From NCBI GenBank assembly GCA_024234995.1, contig JACKNF010000007.1, positions 121,378 to 185,377 of the forward strand: a stretch of 64,000 bases of DNA, read 5' to 3'. The position numbers and the translations under genes are program-made. The notes beneath the pieces were generated by a model that worked only from the letters and a program-made list of their open reading frames with translations, ran no database searches and was not told where the DNA came from. The stretch comes from Gammaproteobacteria bacterium. GTDB lineage: Bacteria > Pseudomonadota > Gammaproteobacteria > Competibacterales > Competibacteraceae. Shown one piece after another: positions 34,593 through 44,484 of the stretch; position 1 is the stretch's first letter; each line of letters opens with the position of its first letter.

Positions 34593-36122
34593 ATGTCCTC
34601 CATCCTGCTCTCGACCCTGAATGCCCGCTACTTCCACTCTTCGTTAGGATTACGTTACCTGTACGCCAACCTTGGGGAATTACAGGCAGATGCAGCCCTG
34701 CGCGAGTTCATCATTACTCAGCGGCCATTGGATATCGCCGAGGCGCTGCTAACCGAGCAACCGCGGATTATTGGTTTTGGCGTATACATTTGGAACGTGG
34801 TAGAAACCACCCAGGTGATTGCGCTACTCAAGCAGGTGCGCCCGGAAATACAAATTGTGTTAGGCGGCCCAGAGGTCAGTTATGAGTGGGAACAGCAACT
34901 CATTGTAAAATTAGCCGATTATTTAATCACGGGTCAAGCCGATCTAGCTTTTTCCCAACTGTGCCGACGTTTGCTGGCTAATGATCCACCGGATGGCAAG
35001 GTTATAACTTCTCAACCACCCCCCCTGAGTGACCTGGCGTTACCATATTCTTTTTACCACGATGAGGACATTGCGCACCGCTTGATCTACGTGGAAGCCT
35101 CACGAGGTTGCCCATTTAAGTGCGAATTTTGTCTCTCAGCGCTGGATCAAAATACCCAATCGTTTCCACTGGAGCTGTTCCTAGCTGAGATGGAACGGCT
35201 TTATCAACGAGGCGTGCGCCATTTCAAGTTCGTCGATCGTACCTTCAATCTGAATATCAGGATCAGTACGCAAATTCTGGATTTCTTCCTCGCACGAGTC
35301 GACAAACAACTATTCCTGCATTTTGAAGTCATTCCCGACCATTTACCGGATCCACTGAAGAACCGGATTGCCCGCTTTCCAGCCGGTTCGCTGCAGCTCG
35401 AAATCGGCATACAAACGTTTAATCCTACAGTGCAGGCCCATATCAGCCGTAAGCAGCATGACCGGAAGACTGAGGAAAATTTAACCTGGTTGCGTCAACA
35501 CACGAACGCTTATCTACATACTGACCTGATCGCGGGTCTGCCCGGAGAGGATCTAGGCAGTTTCGCCGCTAGTTTTGATCGATTGATAGCGCTAGACCCG
35601 CATGAAATTCAAGTTGGGATTCTCAAACGCCTGCGTGGCACACCGATTGACCGGCATACTGCGCCATTGGATTGCCGCTACAACCCGCATCCACCCTATA
35701 ACCTGTTGTGTTCAGAATTATTAGACTTCGCAACTTTGCGGCGCCTAGAACGTTTTGCCCGCTACTGGGATTTGATTGGCAATTCGGGGCGTTTCGCACA
35801 AACTCGTCCGCTTTTACTGGATAACGCACCTTTTCGGCGCTTCATGTCGCTAAGCGACTGGCTGTTCACTACGGCCGGCCAGACACATCAGTTCGCCTTA
35901 GAGCGGTTGTTCGATTGGCTGTACCGGGGACTGACAGACGTATTGAGCGTCGATGCAGCAATGGCTCGCCATGTATTGGCCGAGGATTATCAAGCCAGCG
36001 GCGCGAAGGGCTGTCCGGCGTTCTTGCGGGCCAGCCAGCCAGCCGCTGCAAAAACTGCTAAAGCAGCTAGAAACGCCGCCACGCCCGATCGCCAGGCCCG
36101 GCGGCAACAGGAGAAACGCTGA
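34593..36122 (+). CDS. B12-binding-domain radical SAM protein
   Basis: 509 residues. The N-terminal ~140 residues form a cobalamin-binding-like Rossmann domain (LSTLNARYFHSSLGLRYLYA and VLGGPEVSYEW). The radical SAM domain follows with CxxxCxxC in EASRGCPFKCEFCLSALD, and FKFVDRTFNLN after it is typical of the DUF4080-containing subgroup. The Lys/Arg/Ala-rich tail (about the last 30 residues) is disordered. The substrate is not known; such proteins often do tRNA or lipid modification. It stands alone, convergent with a hydrolase across an AT-rich gap. Confidence 0.9.
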   Translation: MSSILLSTLNARYFHSSLGLRYLYANLGELQADAALREFIITQRPLDIAEALLTEQPRIIGFGVYIWNVVETTQVIALLKQVRPEIQIVLGGPEVSYEWEQQLIVKLADYLITGQADLAFSQLCRRLLANDPPDGKVITSQPPPLSDLALPYSFYHDEDIAHRLIYVEASRGCPFKCEFCLSALDQNTQSFPLELFLAEMERLYQRGVRHFKFVDRTFNLNIRISTQILDFFLARVDKQLFLHFEVIPDHLPDPLKNRIARFPAGSLQLEIGIQTFNPTVQAHISRKQHDRKTEENLTWLRQHTNAYLHTDLIAGLPGEDLGSFAASFDRLIALDPHEIQVGILKRLRGTPIDRHTAPLDCRYNPHPPYNLLCSELLDFATLRRLERFARYWDLIGNSGRFAQTRPLLLDNAPFRRFMSLSDWLFTTAGQTHQFALERLFDWLYRGLTDVLSVDAAMARHVLAEDYQASGAKGCPAFLRASQPAAAKTAKAARNAATPDRQARRQQEKR

Positions 36123-36181
36123 AAATTCAGGTGGTTTGGAAGATAACTGCAATTTCTACGGTTTATAGGCGCTTGGCGCAT

Positions 36182-36203
36182 AAATCAATTAATTAATTGA
36201 TTT
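36182..36203. terminator. Perfect 22-bp AT-rich palindrome between convergent genes
   Basis: The segment is self-complementary over all 22 bases, centred on TTAATTAA and with arms AAATCAATTAA. It lies 60 bp after the radical-SAM stop and 103 bp after the convergent hydrolase stop. It could act as a bidirectional weak terminator or a protein site. T-runs occur on either side, but the stem contains only two G-C pairs. Confidence 0.4.
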
Positions 36204-36305
36204 TATAATGCTTTATCGTTTTATAAAATTTTGTTATCTAATTTTAAATCAATGTATTACGTTGAATTATGCACCAGCGCCCGGTTTATATTAAAACGCC
36301 TGATA

Positions 36306-37154
36306 TCACCCAGTTGACTCTTGATCGCAAATGGAGTGGTCGACTGGCTGGCTGCCGATCGTGCGCTCCAGCCAGTTTAATAAGACATCTGCTGCCTCAC
36401 ACCAGTTTACCTCCAGCATCATAGCGTGTGCCATGTTCGGGATGATCTGCGCCTCAGTTCGATAGAAACGGGCCGTTTCCCGTACAATTGCCGGCGAAAT
36501 AAAGACATCATTTTGCGCGCCCATCACTATCAATGGTAACCACAGCTGGCCGGACTTCAGTCTTAACAAGTCAAACCATATCATGTCCATCGCGACCATT
36601 TGCGACTCTGCCTGTACTAGACCGAAGTACTCTTGCAATTTTGATCGTGGCGTCTCCCGGGAAAACAGCAGTTGCTGCATCATATCAAGCGATCCGTAAC
36701 TAGGCCCAAGCAACGAGAACGCGACCATTTGCTGAAACAGGATCGGATGCCGCATCGCCATATGCAAGTTACTCGATAACAAACCTTGCGGCGGTACCGA
36801 AGCCATCAGCCCCATGCCAGCAATTCCAACATGTTCCTCTAGGTATTTTTGAATCACCATGCCACCCATCGAATGGCCAATCAACATCGGTGGATTGGGC
36901 ATGGTTTGAACCGCCTGTTCCAGATCAGCAACATAATCGGCCAACCGCCAACGGTGCAATCGTTCATGACCTTCGCTCAAGCCATGACCTCGCAGGCTCA
37001 CTGCGTGCGCCTCATAGCCGTGGCAGGCGAAATAAGGCAAGAAGTTTTCGTCCCAAACCCGGGCATCCGAAAATGAACCATGCACGAAGAGCAATGGTGT
37101 TGATTTAGGGGTGGCCTCTGGATAGCGGCTGATCATATCCAGCTTCATAAGCAT
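36306..37154 (-). CDS. Alpha/beta-hydrolase
   Basis: About 280 residues. Oxyanion/first strand text LLFVHGSFSDARVWDE, the nucleophile elbow GHSMGGMV (Ser), the acid in VMGAQNDVFISP and the catalytic His in PNMAHAMMLEV give a complete triad. RGHGLSEG is typical of lysophospholipase or esterase-like members. No signal peptide, so cytoplasmic. The start may be the second ATG at 37148, which has better spacing from AGGA. The substrate cannot be inferred. It is divergent from glgX. Confidence 0.9.
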   Translation of the reverse strand: MLMKLDMISRYPEATPKSTPLLFVHGSFSDARVWDENFLPYFACHGYEAHAVSLRGHGLSEGHERLHRWRLADYVADLEQAVQTMPNPPMLIGHSMGGMVIQKYLEEHVGIAGMGLMASVPPQGLLSSNLHMAMRHPILFQQMVAFSLLGPSYGSLDMMQQLLFSRETPRSKLQEYFGLVQAESQMVAMDMIWFDLLRLKSGQLWLPLIVMGAQNDVFISPAIVRETARFYRTEAQIIPNMAHAMMLEVNWCEAADVLLNWLERTIGSQPVDHSICDQESTG

Positions 37155-37474
37155 CTTTCCTGTCAGTTTGTCGGAAGAGGGAATTGTAATCGTTCATTCC
37201 CCGGCAGCGGGAAGAGGAGCGAGAATATAGTTGGCTCGCCGGCCGGCAATGGCGGTTCGGACAGGGGGTCAAGACGGGTATCTCCGTTGCCAATGGCTAT
37301 CGATGGACTGTCTAGGATCGTAACGCATGATATTAGCCAACTACACATAGGACAGGCTCTAGGATGGAATATCCGCTCATCAGTGACCAATTTGATTCCA
37401 AAAATATCTGTTTCATAAATTTTGGATACCATCCATCGGCGAGGCACATTCCCAAGCACCTTTCGACAAGCTGC

Positions 37475-37480
37475 TATAAT
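37475..37480 (+). promoter_or_regulatory. Candidate -10 element for the glgX-treZ-treY operon
   Basis: A perfect TATAAT lies 39 bp upstream of the glgX ATG. No good -35 hexamer is seen at 16-18 bp, so an activator or extended -10 may be needed. The 365-bp spacer from the hydrolase otherwise holds only weak inverted repeats. Confidence 0.4.
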
Positions 37481-37519
37481 TTTAAAACCTGGCTACAAGT
37501 CGCATCATTAGGAAAGCTC

Positions 37520-39664
37520 ATGTCGCAATCGCTTTGGCCTGGCAAACCTTATCCGTTGGGCGCTTTTTGGGATGGCAAGGGCGTTAATTTCGCTCTATTT
37601 TCAGAAAACGCCACGCAGGTTGAATTGTGTTTGTTTAATGAAAAAAACCGGGAAACCCGGCTGGAACTTAAAGAGGTCAACAAATTTGTTTGGCACGGTT
37701 ACATACCCGGAATGGAACCGGGTCAACGCTATGGATTCCGGGTGCATGGTCCATTCACGCCGCATGAAGGCCACCGGTTCAATCCTAACAAACTGCTGAT
37801 TGATCCCTACGCCAAGGCGCTCGACGATGACGTCCAGCCGGGTGAAGCCATTTTCGGCTATCCGTGGAACCAGCCTGAGGACGATCTAGCCTTTTCCGGA
37901 AGCGACAGCGCACCGCTGATGCCAAAGGCTGTGGTGGTCGATCCGCGTTTCGACTGGGAAGGCGATGAATTGCTGCGAACCCCTTGGCACGAGACAGTAA
38001 TTTACGAAATGCACGTCCGGGGATTTACCCGTTTGCACCCGGACATTCCTCCAGAATTACGCGGCACTTACGCCGGCCTGGCACATCCTGCCGCTATCGC
38101 GCATCTGCGATCAATCGATATAACGGCGGTCGAACTGATGCCGGTGCATCACTACCTCGCTTATCCGGGCCACCTCGCAAGCACCAGGTTGTGTAACTAT
38201 TGGGGTTACGACTCACTGAATTTCTTTGCTCCCTACTCCGGCTATAGCGCCAGTGGCGCTCGGGGCCAACAGGTGCAGGAATTCAAAGAGATGGTCAAGA
38301 CGCTGCACCGGGCCGGCATCGAAGTCATTCTCGATGTGGTTTACAACCACACCGGCGAAGGCAGCCACATGGGGCCAACCTTGACCCTTCGAGGGGTGGA
38401 CAATGCCGCCTATTACCGGTTGGTCGAGGATAACCCGCGCTACTACATGGATTTCACCGGTTGTGGCAACTCGCTCAACGTTCGTCATCCGCAAGTGCTC
38501 AAGCTCATCATGGACAGTCTGCGCTACTGGGTGCTGGAAATGCATGTTGACGGCTTCCGCTTCGACCTCGCCTCGGCACTGGCGCGGGAACTGTATGCCG
38601 TCGACCGGCTGGCCGCATTCTTCGACATCATTCACCAGGACCCGGTACTGTCCGACGTGAAACTGATCGCCGAGCCGTGGGATGTCGGGGAAGGTGGCTA
38701 TCACGTCGGCGGCTTCCCGTTACTATGGTCAGAATGGAATGGCCGCTACCGCGATACGGTGCGTGACTTCTGGCGCGGCGAGCCAAGCCGGCTGGCCGAA
38801 TTCGCCTTCCGTTTCACCGGCAGCTCTGATCTGTATCAATCCAATGGCCGCAATCCCAGCGCCAGCATTAACTTCATCATCGCTCACGACGGCTTCACCC
38901 TGCGCGATCTGGTCAGCTACAACGAAAAACACAACGAAGCCAATAATGAGAGCAGCCGCGATGGAGAAAGCCACAACCGCTCTTGGAATTGCGGGGTCGA
39001 GGGTGAAACCGATGATCCGGCAGTTCTGCAACTGCGTCAGCGCCAGCAGCGCAATTTCCTGGCGACGCTGTTTCTATCACAGGGCGTTCCCATGCTGCTG
39101 GCGGGTGATGAAATGGGCCGCACGCAGCATGGCAATAACAATGCTTACTGCCAGGATAACGAGATTTCCTGGCTGAATTGGGACCTGCCAGAGGAAAATG
39201 CAGCACTGCTAGAATTCGTGCGTGAGTTGATGGCGTTCCGCTATAAACATCCGGTGCTGCGGCGCCGCAAATGGTTTCAGGGACGCTCAATCCACGGTTC
39301 CGGCGTCCATGACATCGTCTGGTTCAACCCGGATGGCGGTGAAATGACTGAGGAACAATGGCACGATGGCTTGACCAAGGCGATTGGCATTTTCCTAAAC
39401 GGCGAGGAGATCGCCACTCCCAACCGGCGTGGCGAACGGATTATCGACGACAGTTTTATCCTGTTATTCAACGCAGATGATGAGACGATCGAATTCAGCT
39501 TGCCTGAGGCTCTGCTGGGCTGGGAATGGCGCACCGTCATGGATACTGCTCAACCCCGTTTTCTGCAACGCGGCCGCTGCTACAGCGCCGAGGCGCCAAC
39601 CGTACCCGTAGCCAGCCGGGCGCTGGTGGTCTTGCAACAGCTATCCAATTCCAGCATTCAATAG
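37520..39664 (+). CDS. glgX: Glycogen debranching enzyme GlgX
   Basis: GH13 isoamylase-type enzyme that cuts alpha-1,6 branches of phosphorylase-limit dextrin. About 714 residues: N-terminal CBM48-like domain (KPYPLGAFWDGKGVNFALFS), then the catalytic barrel with VILDVVYNHTGEG, the nucleophile in VDGFRFDLASAL, the acid/base Glu in LIAEPWDVG and the stabiliser in FIIAHDGFTLRDLVSYNEKH. The start at ATG 37520 follows AGGAAAG; the longer frame from 37364 has no homologous text. It heads an operon with treZ and treY, supplying linear maltodextrins to the trehalose-forming pair. Confidence 0.96.
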   Translation: MSQSLWPGKPYPLGAFWDGKGVNFALFSENATQVELCLFNEKNRETRLELKEVNKFVWHGYIPGMEPGQRYGFRVHGPFTPHEGHRFNPNKLLIDPYAKALDDDVQPGEAIFGYPWNQPEDDLAFSGSDSAPLMPKAVVVDPRFDWEGDELLRTPWHETVIYEMHVRGFTRLHPDIPPELRGTYAGLAHPAAIAHLRSIDITAVELMPVHHYLAYPGHLASTRLCNYWGYDSLNFFAPYSGYSASGARGQQVQEFKEMVKTLHRAGIEVILDVVYNHTGEGSHMGPTLTLRGVDNAAYYRLVEDNPRYYMDFTGCGNSLNVRHPQVLKLIMDSLRYWVLEMHVDGFRFDLASALARELYAVDRLAAFFDIIHQDPVLSDVKLIAEPWDVGEGGYHVGGFPLLWSEWNGRYRDTVRDFWRGEPSRLAEFAFRFTGSSDLYQSNGRNPSASINFIIAHDGFTLRDLVSYNEKHNEANNESSRDGESHNRSWNCGVEGETDDPAVLQLRQRQQRNFLATLFLSQGVPMLLAGDEMGRTQHGNNNAYCQDNEISWLNWDLPEENAALLEFVRELMAFRYKHPVLRRRKWFQGRSIHGSGVHDIVWFNPDGGEMTEEQWHDGLTKAIGIFLNGEEIATPNRRGERIIDDSFILLFNADDETIEFSLPEALLGWEWRTVMDTAQPRFLQRGRCYSAEAPTVPVASRALVVLQQLSNSSIQ

Positions 39665-39771
39665 CTGCAGGATACGCATCGCGTACCTTGTCCAGCTTCC
39701 AGATTTGTGTTTTGCCGATAAAACAGCAATTCAATCTACTGACTACGATTCGCCACGGAGGCATCATTCTT

Positions 39772-41619
39772 ATGAACCCCATCAAACTGGGCGCTGATTA
39801 TCGCGGCGGCCACCAATGTATTTTCACTTTATGGGCACCCTTACTGAAACAAGCGGCGGTCCACCTCGTCGCGCCCGAGGACCGGTTGATTCCCATGATC
39901 CGCGACGAGCGCGGTTACTGGCATGCCACTGTCACTGGCATCAAACCCGGCGCACTCTACTTCTACCAGTGGGACGGGGAAACCGATCGCCCCGATCCCG
40001 CCTCCTACAGCCAGCCGCAAGGCGTGCATGGCCCCTCACGAGTCGTCGATCACAGCTTTTCCTGGACCGATGCCGGTTGGCAGCCGCCACCGCTGCAACA
40101 ATGGGTCATGTACGAGCTGCACGTCGGAACGTTCACCGCCGAGGGTACTTTTGACGCGATCATCCCTCGTTTGCCGGAGCTGCGGGAACTAGGGATCAAT
40201 GCACTAGAACTGCTGCCGGTTGCTCAGTTTCCCGGCAGCCGCAACTGGGGCTACGATGGCGTTTACCCCTACGCGGCACAGGATTCCTATGGTGGGGTCG
40301 AGGGTCTCAAGCGGCTCGTCGATGCCTGCCATCGCGAGGGTTTGGCGGTCATCATGGATGTGGTTTACAACCATCTTGGCCCCGAAGGTAATTACCTGTG
40401 GGGATTGGGGACCTATTTTACCAATCAGTACCGTACCCCCTGGGGCGATGCAGTCAATTACGATGGCCCGCACAGCCCCGGCGTCCGTGAATACATGGCG
40501 GGAAATGCGCTGTACTGGCTGGAAACCTGCCATTGCGACGCATTGCGCTTGGATGCAGTCCACGCCATTTACGACTTTGGCGCCCGCCATATCATGGCGG
40601 AACTGGCCAACGCCGCCGCCGATTGCGGACAACGCCAAGGCCGGCCTTTCTATCTCATCGCCGAAAGCGATCTCAATGATCCACGCATGGTTCGTCCGCC
40701 GGACATTGGCGGTTACGGGCTGGACGCGCAATGGAGCGACGATTTCCACCATGCCTTGCACACCGTGCTGACCGGCGAGCGGCATGGCTATTACGAGGAT
40801 TTCGGCGCCTTGGAACAACTAGCGCAAGCCTATCGCCGGCCATTCGTCTACGCCTGGGATTACTCGCCACACCGCCAGCGTTTCCACGGTGACGATCCTG
40901 GCGGCAATTGCCCGGCCTGGCGTTTTGTGGTGTGCAGCCAGAATCATGACCAAGTCGGTAACCGGGCACTGGGTGACCGGTTTTCGGGCCTGCTGCCATT
41001 TCCAGCGCTGAAGCTGGCCGCAGCGGCAGTGCTCCTATCGCCCTACCTGCCGCTGTTGTTCATGGGCGAAGAATATGGCGAACCCCGTCCGTTCCTCTAC
41101 TTCATCAGCCACAGCGACCCGGCGTTGATCGAAGGGGTGCGTGAAGGCCGTAAAAAGGAATTTGCAGCGTTTCATGCCGAAGGCGAAGCGCCAGACCCCC
41201 AGTCCGAAGCGGCTTTCCAGGGTTCAAAACTGCAATGGGAACTTAGCAAAACGGGCCGGCATAGCCAATTGCGCGCCTTTTACCGCGAGCTGCTGCGCTT
41301 GCGGCGGGAACTGCCAGCGCTGGCCCGGCTGGATAACGCCAGCCTGATTGCAACCGTGATCGCACCGGGTGTATTGGAACTACGGCGCTGGCGCGATAGC
41401 AATCAAGTAGTCATCTGGCTGAATTTTGACACCCGCCCGGCAACCATCCCTGTCAAGCTGGACGCTGGGCCATGGGATAAGCAATTGGATGCAGCTGATC
41501 CGGTCTGGGGTGGCGAAGGTTCCGCTTTACCAAAGCAATTGACCAATAAAATGGCTTCAAGCGCACTCACCCTCTCGCCTTACGCCGTCGTGGTTTACGC
41601 GGCCGGTGTCCCCGCCTGA
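39772..41619 (+). CDS. treZ: Malto-oligosyltrehalose trehalohydrolase
   Basis: Releases trehalose from maltooligosyl-trehalose made by TreY. About 615 residues, GH13: N-terminal beta domain (LGADYRGGHQCIFTLWAP), then YELHVGTFTAEGTFDAIIPR, the barrel with VIMDVVYNHLGPEGNYL, the nucleophile in CDALRLDAVHAIYD, the acid in LIAESDLNDPR, and VVCSQNHDQVGNRALGDR near the C-terminus, all characteristic of TreZ. The start at ATG 39772 follows an ACGGAGG site. It is 107 bp after glgX and 26 bp before treY. Confidence 0.96.
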   Translation: MNPIKLGADYRGGHQCIFTLWAPLLKQAAVHLVAPEDRLIPMIRDERGYWHATVTGIKPGALYFYQWDGETDRPDPASYSQPQGVHGPSRVVDHSFSWTDAGWQPPPLQQWVMYELHVGTFTAEGTFDAIIPRLPELRELGINALELLPVAQFPGSRNWGYDGVYPYAAQDSYGGVEGLKRLVDACHREGLAVIMDVVYNHLGPEGNYLWGLGTYFTNQYRTPWGDAVNYDGPHSPGVREYMAGNALYWLETCHCDALRLDAVHAIYDFGARHIMAELANAAADCGQRQGRPFYLIAESDLNDPRMVRPPDIGGYGLDAQWSDDFHHALHTVLTGERHGYYEDFGALEQLAQAYRRPFVYAWDYSPHRQRFHGDDPGGNCPAWRFVVCSQNHDQVGNRALGDRFSGLLPFPALKLAAAAVLLSPYLPLLFMGEEYGEPRPFLYFISHSDPALIEGVREGRKKEFAAFHAEGEAPDPQSEAAFQGSKLQWELSKTGRHSQLRAFYRELLRLRRELPALARLDNASLIATVIAPGVLELRRWRDSNQVVIWLNFDTRPATIPVKLDAGPWDKQLDAADPVWGGEGSALPKQLTNKMASSALTLSPYAVVVYAAGVPA

Positions 41620-41645
41620 ACGTTTACCACAAGGACTCAATATCC

Positions 41646-44453
41646 ATGATGCGCATTCCTGTCACCACCTATCGCCTGCAATTCACCCCAGACTTTGGCT
41701 TCGACGATGCTGCTGCTATCGCGCCCTACCTAGCCGAATTGGGAATCTCCGATATTTATGCCTCACCGATTCTCACGCCGCGACATGGCAGCCAGCATGG
41801 TTATGATGTCGTCGATGCGCACACCATCAATCCTGAACTGGGCGGCATAGAGCGGTTCGAGGCGCTCCATCATGTGCTGAAACAGCAAGGAATTGGCTGG
41901 GTACAAGATATCGTGCCCAACCATATGGCGTTCGACAGCCAGAATCAGCTATTGGTGGATGTGCTGGAAAATGGTCCGGACTCGCCCTATCGCGAATTTT
42001 TTGATATCAACTGGAGCCATCTTTATGAAGGAATCCGCGGCCGGGTACTCGCACCGTTTCTCGGCAAATTCTACGGCGATTGCCTGGAAAGCGGTGAATT
42101 ACAATTACGCTACAATGAGCAAGGATTGGCTGTTCACTACTACGATTTCCGTTTCCCGATTCGCATCGAATCCTACTACCGGTTATTGACCTATGATCTG
42201 GGGCGGTTACGCGCCCGGCTTGAGCGCAACCACCCGCACTTCGTCAAATTCTTGGGGGTGCTTTACCTGCTCAAATATATTCCGTCCGGTGAAGAGGGAC
42301 GGGAACGCTACGACCAGATTTCCTTCATCAAGCAGATGTTATGGGAACTGTGGAACGGCAGCCCTGAAGTGCGTGAATTCATTGAGGAGAATATTCGTAT
42401 CTTCAATGGCGAAGTCGGTAAACCCGAAAGCTTCGATCTGCTGGACAGCCTGCTCGATGAGCAATTCTTCCGGCTATCCTACTGGAAGGTCGGTAACGAG
42501 GAACTGAATTACCGGCGATTTTTCACCATCAATGACCTGATCTCGCTACGGATCGAGGATGCCAAGGTCTTTGACTTCACGCATGAGTTAATCCTAAAGC
42601 TGGTGGCCGAAGGGAAGATCAATGGCCTGCGGATCGATCACATCGATGGTCTCTACGACCCTGCGCAGTATCTGCACCGCCTGCGTGAACAAGCACCTTA
42701 TGTTTATCTGGTCGTAGAAAAGATTCTGGAGCACGGCGAAGAATTGCCGGTAAATTGGCCATGCCAAGGCACCAGCGGATACGATTTTCTCGGCATGATC
42801 AATGGTTTGTTCTGCCAGCCGGCCACCGAAGCAGAATTCACCAGAATTTATCACTCATTTATCGGCAACACCACATCCTGCGAAGCTCTCATTGACCACA
42901 ACAAGCGCATGATCGTCGACAAGCATCTGGCTGGCGACATTGACAATCTGGCGCATCTTCTTAAGCGCATTTCTGAGCGTTACCGTTACGCCAGCGATTT
43001 TACCCTGTATGGGCTTCAGGTAGCGCTGATCGAAATTCTGGTACTGTTCCCGGTTTATCGGACCTATATTGGCCGGACCGGTATCAGCCGGGCCGACCAG
43101 GAATATATCCGGCAGGTCATTGCCCAAGCCCGGCTCAACATTCCCAATTTCCGCAATGAGCTGAATTTCATCGAACGGTTCCTGCGCCTGGAATTTGATG
43201 AGCACATGGCGGCTGAGGACAAAGACCAGTGGTTGCATTTCATCATGCGCTTGCAGCAGTTCACCGGACCGTTAATGGCCAAGGGCGTCGAAGATACGGT
43301 GTTCTATGTCTATAACCGGCTATTATCGCTCAACGAGGTCGGCGCGGGACCGTTGCAGTTTGGTATCGATCTTGATGAATTTCACGCCTTCAATCAGCAA
43401 CGGGTGGCCTCTTGGCCCCATGCCATGAATGCCAGCGCCACCCATGATACCAAGCGAGGCGAAGATGTCCGCGCCCGATTGAACGTACTGTCAGAAATGC
43501 CAGATGTGTGGGAACACCATTTGCGAGAGTGGCACGAGATCAACCACTCACGCAAGGTGCAAACCAATGCTTCGATTGCCCCCGAGAACGACGATGAATA
43601 TTTGCTATATCAGACCTTGCTGGGTGCATATCCCTTCGATCTAGCCGATTATCCGGGCTTCATCGAGCGGGTCAAAGCCTATTTAATTAAAGCCACCCGT
43701 GAAGCGAAGGTTCACACCAACTGGCTGGAGCCAAATAGCCAATACGAAGATGCCTTGCTGACTTTTGCTGAGCGCGTGATGGAACCGGGCAAGGATAACC
43801 CTTTTCTGCAAGCGTTCCTGCCATTCCAGCGGCAGATACAGCATTACGGTATTCTCAATTCACTGGGCCAGACTCTTCTCAAACTCACGACGCCTGGCCT
43901 GCCTGATTTTTACCAAGGTACCGAGTTATGGGATTTGAGCCTGGTCGATCCTGATAACCGGCGGCCAGTGGATTTCGAGCGGCGCAGTGCGATGCTCAAA
44001 GTGCTGCATAACCGTGCCAATGGGAACATTCTGCAATTGATTATGGAACTGCTGGCAGCGCCAGAAGATGGCCGGATCAAGTTGTTTTTGATCTATCGTG
44101 CCCTACAAGCGAGGCAGGCCGAACCGGAATTGTTTCAGCACGGCGCTTACCAGAAATTAACGGTGATTGGCAGCCTCAAATCACATGTCGTAGCGTTCGC
44201 CCGGGAATTAGGCGAACGGCGGGCACTGATCATCGTGCCACGCTTTCCAAGCAGTTTGGTCAAGGATAGTGAATACCCATTAGGCGAGACAGTTTGGCAT
44301 GAAACTCGAGTATTGCCGCCAACCGGCTCCCGCCTGAGCTGGCGCAATGCCCTCACTGGGGAGGCCGTGCAGGGCGAGGAGGCATTATGGTTGCGGGAGG
44401 CGCTTCAGCATTTCCCAGTGGCGCTGCTGATCAACGAACCGGGCCAAAGCTGA
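41646..44453 (+). CDS. treY: Malto-oligosyltrehalose synthase
   Basis: Isomerises the reducing-end alpha-1,4 bond of maltodextrins to an alpha,alpha-1,1 bond, giving maltooligosyl-trehalose. 935 residues, within the family range. Key text: IPVTTYRLQFTPDFGFDDAA, SPILTPRHGSQHGYDVVD (family signature), VQDIVPNHMAF, the nucleophile in INGLRIDHIDGLYDP, the acid in VVEKILEHGEELP, and MNASATHDTKRGEDVRARL. The ATG at 41646 (or the next codon) follows AAGGA. Together with GlgX and TreZ it completes glycogen-to-trehalose conversion; no glycogen synthase or branching enzyme is in the window. Confidence 0.97.
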   Translation: MMRIPVTTYRLQFTPDFGFDDAAAIAPYLAELGISDIYASPILTPRHGSQHGYDVVDAHTINPELGGIERFEALHHVLKQQGIGWVQDIVPNHMAFDSQNQLLVDVLENGPDSPYREFFDINWSHLYEGIRGRVLAPFLGKFYGDCLESGELQLRYNEQGLAVHYYDFRFPIRIESYYRLLTYDLGRLRARLERNHPHFVKFLGVLYLLKYIPSGEEGRERYDQISFIKQMLWELWNGSPEVREFIEENIRIFNGEVGKPESFDLLDSLLDEQFFRLSYWKVGNEELNYRRFFTINDLISLRIEDAKVFDFTHELILKLVAEGKINGLRIDHIDGLYDPAQYLHRLREQAPYVYLVVEKILEHGEELPVNWPCQGTSGYDFLGMINGLFCQPATEAEFTRIYHSFIGNTTSCEALIDHNKRMIVDKHLAGDIDNLAHLLKRISERYRYASDFTLYGLQVALIEILVLFPVYRTYIGRTGISRADQEYIRQVIAQARLNIPNFRNELNFIERFLRLEFDEHMAAEDKDQWLHFIMRLQQFTGPLMAKGVEDTVFYVYNRLLSLNEVGAGPLQFGIDLDEFHAFNQQRVASWPHAMNASATHDTKRGEDVRARLNVLSEMPDVWEHHLREWHEINHSRKVQTNASIAPENDDEYLLYQTLLGAYPFDLADYPGFIERVKAYLIKATREAKVHTNWLEPNSQYEDALLTFAERVMEPGKDNPFLQAFLPFQRQIQHYGILNSLGQTLLKLTTPGLPDFYQGTELWDLSLVDPDNRRPVDFERRSAMLKVLHNRANGNILQLIMELLAAPEDGRIKLFLIYRALQARQAEPELFQHGAYQKLTVIGSLKSHVVAFARELGERRALIIVPRFPSSLVKDSEYPLGETVWHETRVLPPTGSRLSWRNALTGEAVQGEEALWLREALQHFPVALLINEPGQS

Positions 44454-44484
44454 CTTTGAGGAACGGTTGAGGAGAGAAGGTCCA

